The notes beneath the pieces were generated by a model. It saw nothing but the letters and a program-made list of their open reading frames with translations. It searched no databases and was not told the origin of the DNA. A DNA stretch of 7,440 bases from Chloroflexota bacterium (GTDB taxonomy: Bacteria; Chloroflexota; Anaerolineae; Promineifilales; Promineifilaceae): assembly GCA_020353135.1 (NCBI GenBank), contig CP070688.1:4414898-4422337 (forward strand), given 5' to 3'. This document shows, in pieces, positions 6,613 through 7,440 of this stretch. The number at the start of each line of letters is the position of its first letter. Position 1 is the first letter of the stretch. Made by a program: the position numbers and the translations under genes.

Positions 6613-7089
6613 ATGATACCGATCGACTCAGCAATCAAAAGCCGGACAACTGAAAGACCACGCCGAAGGCCGGAGTGGATGCGTGTCAACGCAACCAAAG
6701 GTAAGGGGTATGAATCCGTCCGGGTGTTGATGAGGAACAAGGGCCTAAATACTGTGTGCGAAGAAGCGCGCTGTCCTAATATCGGCGAGTGCTGGGGCGA
6801 TGGTACGGCTACGTTCTTGGTTCTGGGCGATACATGTACGCGCAGTTGTGGCTTCTGCGACATCAAAACCGGCCGCCCAAGTCCTATCGACTGGCATGAG
6901 CCTGAGCGAGTTGCGCGCGCAGTCAGGGCGATGGGCTTGCAGCATGTCGTTGTCACCTCGGTCAATCGTGATGAAAGGCCGGATGGCGGCGCCCCGGTTA
7001 TTGCCCTTTGCATCCATCGCATCCGTGAGCTCCAGGACTGTACGCCACCGACGCCTTCGGCACCCTGCACCGGGCCCACGCCTCGGTGA
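6613..7089 (+). CDS. lipA: Lipoyl synthase, N-terminal part only, cut at about 7035
   Basis: LipA is a radical SAM enzyme that inserts two sulfurs into protein-bound octanoyl groups, making the lipoyl cofactor of 2-oxoacid dehydrogenases and the glycine cleavage system. Both iron-sulfur cluster motifs are intact: the auxiliary cluster C49-x4-C54-x5-C60 ([12 protein letters not shown]) and the radical SAM C75-x3-C79-x2-C82 (CTRSCGFC). Also present are RRPEWMRV (18-25), ATFLVLGD (66-73) and [16 protein letters not shown] (112-127). Similarity holds to about residue 141 (CIHRIRELQ). The rest of the frame, to the TGA at 7087-7089, is unrelated Pro/Thr-rich sequence that is really phosphoglycerate kinase read in the wrong frame. 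About half of the normal protein of near 300 residues is missing, including the end of the barrel. The start is ATG 6613. An internal ATG at 6679 would remove conserved residues. Confidence 0.9.
   Translation: MIPIDSAIKSRTTERPRRRPEWMRVNATKGKGYESVRVLMRNKGLNTVCEEARCPNIGECWGDGTATFLVLGDTCTRSCGFCDIKTGRPSPIDWHEPERVARAVRAMGLQHVVVTSVNRDERPDGGAPVIALCIHRIRELQDCTPPTPSAPCTGPTPR
7030..7041. other. lipA/pgk junction and composition break
   Basis: LipA similarity in frame 1 runs through E-L-Q (codon at 7033-7035). Phosphoglycerate kinase similarity in frame 3 begins at L-Y (7038). The joint therefore lies within a few bases of 7035. Codon third positions change from mixed on the left to almost all G or C on the right. 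No insertion sequence, inverted repeat or tRNA is visible at the joint. Confidence 0.8.
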
Positions 7090-7440
7090 CCGGCGTGCCC
7101 CAGGTCATGGGCGGAGGGTCGGCCGGCTTCCTGGTGGAGCGGGAAATCGAGGTCCTGTCTACCGTGGTCGAGTCGCCGCCCCGGCCCTTCGTTCTGATCC
7201 TCGGCGGGGCCAAGATCTCCACCAAGCTCCCGATCCTCCGCAACATGCTCCCCCGCGTCGACACCATCGTCCTCGGCGGCGCCATGGCCCTGACCATCTT
7301 GGCCGCGCGCGGTGAGGGCGTGGGCGAGAGCATGGTCGAGGAGGACCAGTTCGGAACGGCGCGCCGGATCGAGGAGGAGGCGAGGGAGAAGGGCGTCCGG
7401 CTGCTCCTGCCCGAAGATCACCTGGTCGAGGGGCCGGATG
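7038..7440 (+). CDS. pgk: Phosphoglycerate kinase fragment, lacking both ends
   Basis: Read from 7038 (L-Y-A-T-D-A-F-G) the frame is open to the end of the window and gives about 134 residues of the central part of phosphoglycerate kinase, the glycolytic enzyme that exchanges phosphate between 1,3-bisphosphoglycerate and ADP. Visible family blocks are [13 protein letters not shown] (substrate-binding HRAH region), [27 protein letters not shown] (nucleotide-binding domain entry, with conserved Lys), [15 protein letters not shown] and a late [13 protein letters not shown] segment. The N-terminal substrate domain, over 100 residues, is absent because lipA sequence lies directly upstream in another frame. 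Nearly all codons end in G or C, unlike every other gene here. No start codon or ribosome site belongs to it. The C-terminal half lies beyond the window, if present. The identification is secure; the gene as it stands is not functional. Confidence 0.88.
   Translation, partial: MYATDAFGTLHRAHASVTGVPQVMGGGSAGFLVEREIEVLSTVVESPPRPFVLILGGAKISTKLPILRNMLPRVDTIVLGGAMALTILAARGEGVGESMVEEDQFGTARRIEEEAREKGVRLLLPEDHLVEGPD

Noticed and set aside
7036..7089. LipA as a natural short protein with a Pro/Thr-rich tail
   Set aside because: The tail is phosphoglycerate kinase sequence read in the wrong frame, and the missing half of LipA holds part of its barrel. This is a broken gene, not a short variant.
6540..7421. 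Long minus-strand open frame of 293 codons opposite lipA and pgk
   Set aside because: It is a shadow of GC-rich coding sequence. The product is low-complexity without a recognisable domain, it spans the chimeric joint, and the plus strand carries two well-recognised families.

Overview
The window reads as bacterial chromosome, most probably from an uncultured member of Chloroflexota (Anaerolineae-like). This is an inference from protein style: a secreted protein built only of SH3b repeats, and an L,D-transpeptidase with a Thr/Pro/Ser-rich stalk and an SHGCVNL active site. Base composition is moderately GC-rich with mixed third positions up to about base 7035. After that it becomes strongly GC-biased.

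Left part (1-3648, plus strand): three tightly packed genes. They are a DUF255/YyaL-type thioredoxin-domain protein whose N-terminus lies before the window, a SanA/YdcF-type DUF218 membrane protein, and an M20-family metallohydrolase. The first pair overlaps by 4 bases and the second pair by about 8, so they are probably one transcript with coupled translation. No promoter for it is visible here.

Middle part (3692-6522, minus strand, convergent with the first block): a cell-envelope set. In transcription order it holds a membrane-anchored Amidase_3-type N-acetylmuramoyl-L-alanine amidase, a membrane-anchored YkuD L,D-transpeptidase overlapping its end, and, after 87 bases, a secreted protein of four SH3b repeats. 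Together they suggest peptidoglycan cutting, cross-linking and wall binding.

Right part (6523-7440): a 90-base divergent promoter region leads to lipA (lipoyl synthase). LipA similarity stops abruptly near base 7035. From there, in another frame, the sequence encodes the middle of phosphoglycerate kinase with much higher GC at third codon positions, running off the window end. Both genes are broken at the same point, so this is most simply an assembly chimera, or less likely a real recombination joint.

I found no RNA genes, CRISPR, insertion sequences or defence system, and no gene-free stretch over 300 bases. Apart from the lipA/pgk joint, the window is mostly ordinary housekeeping and envelope sequence.
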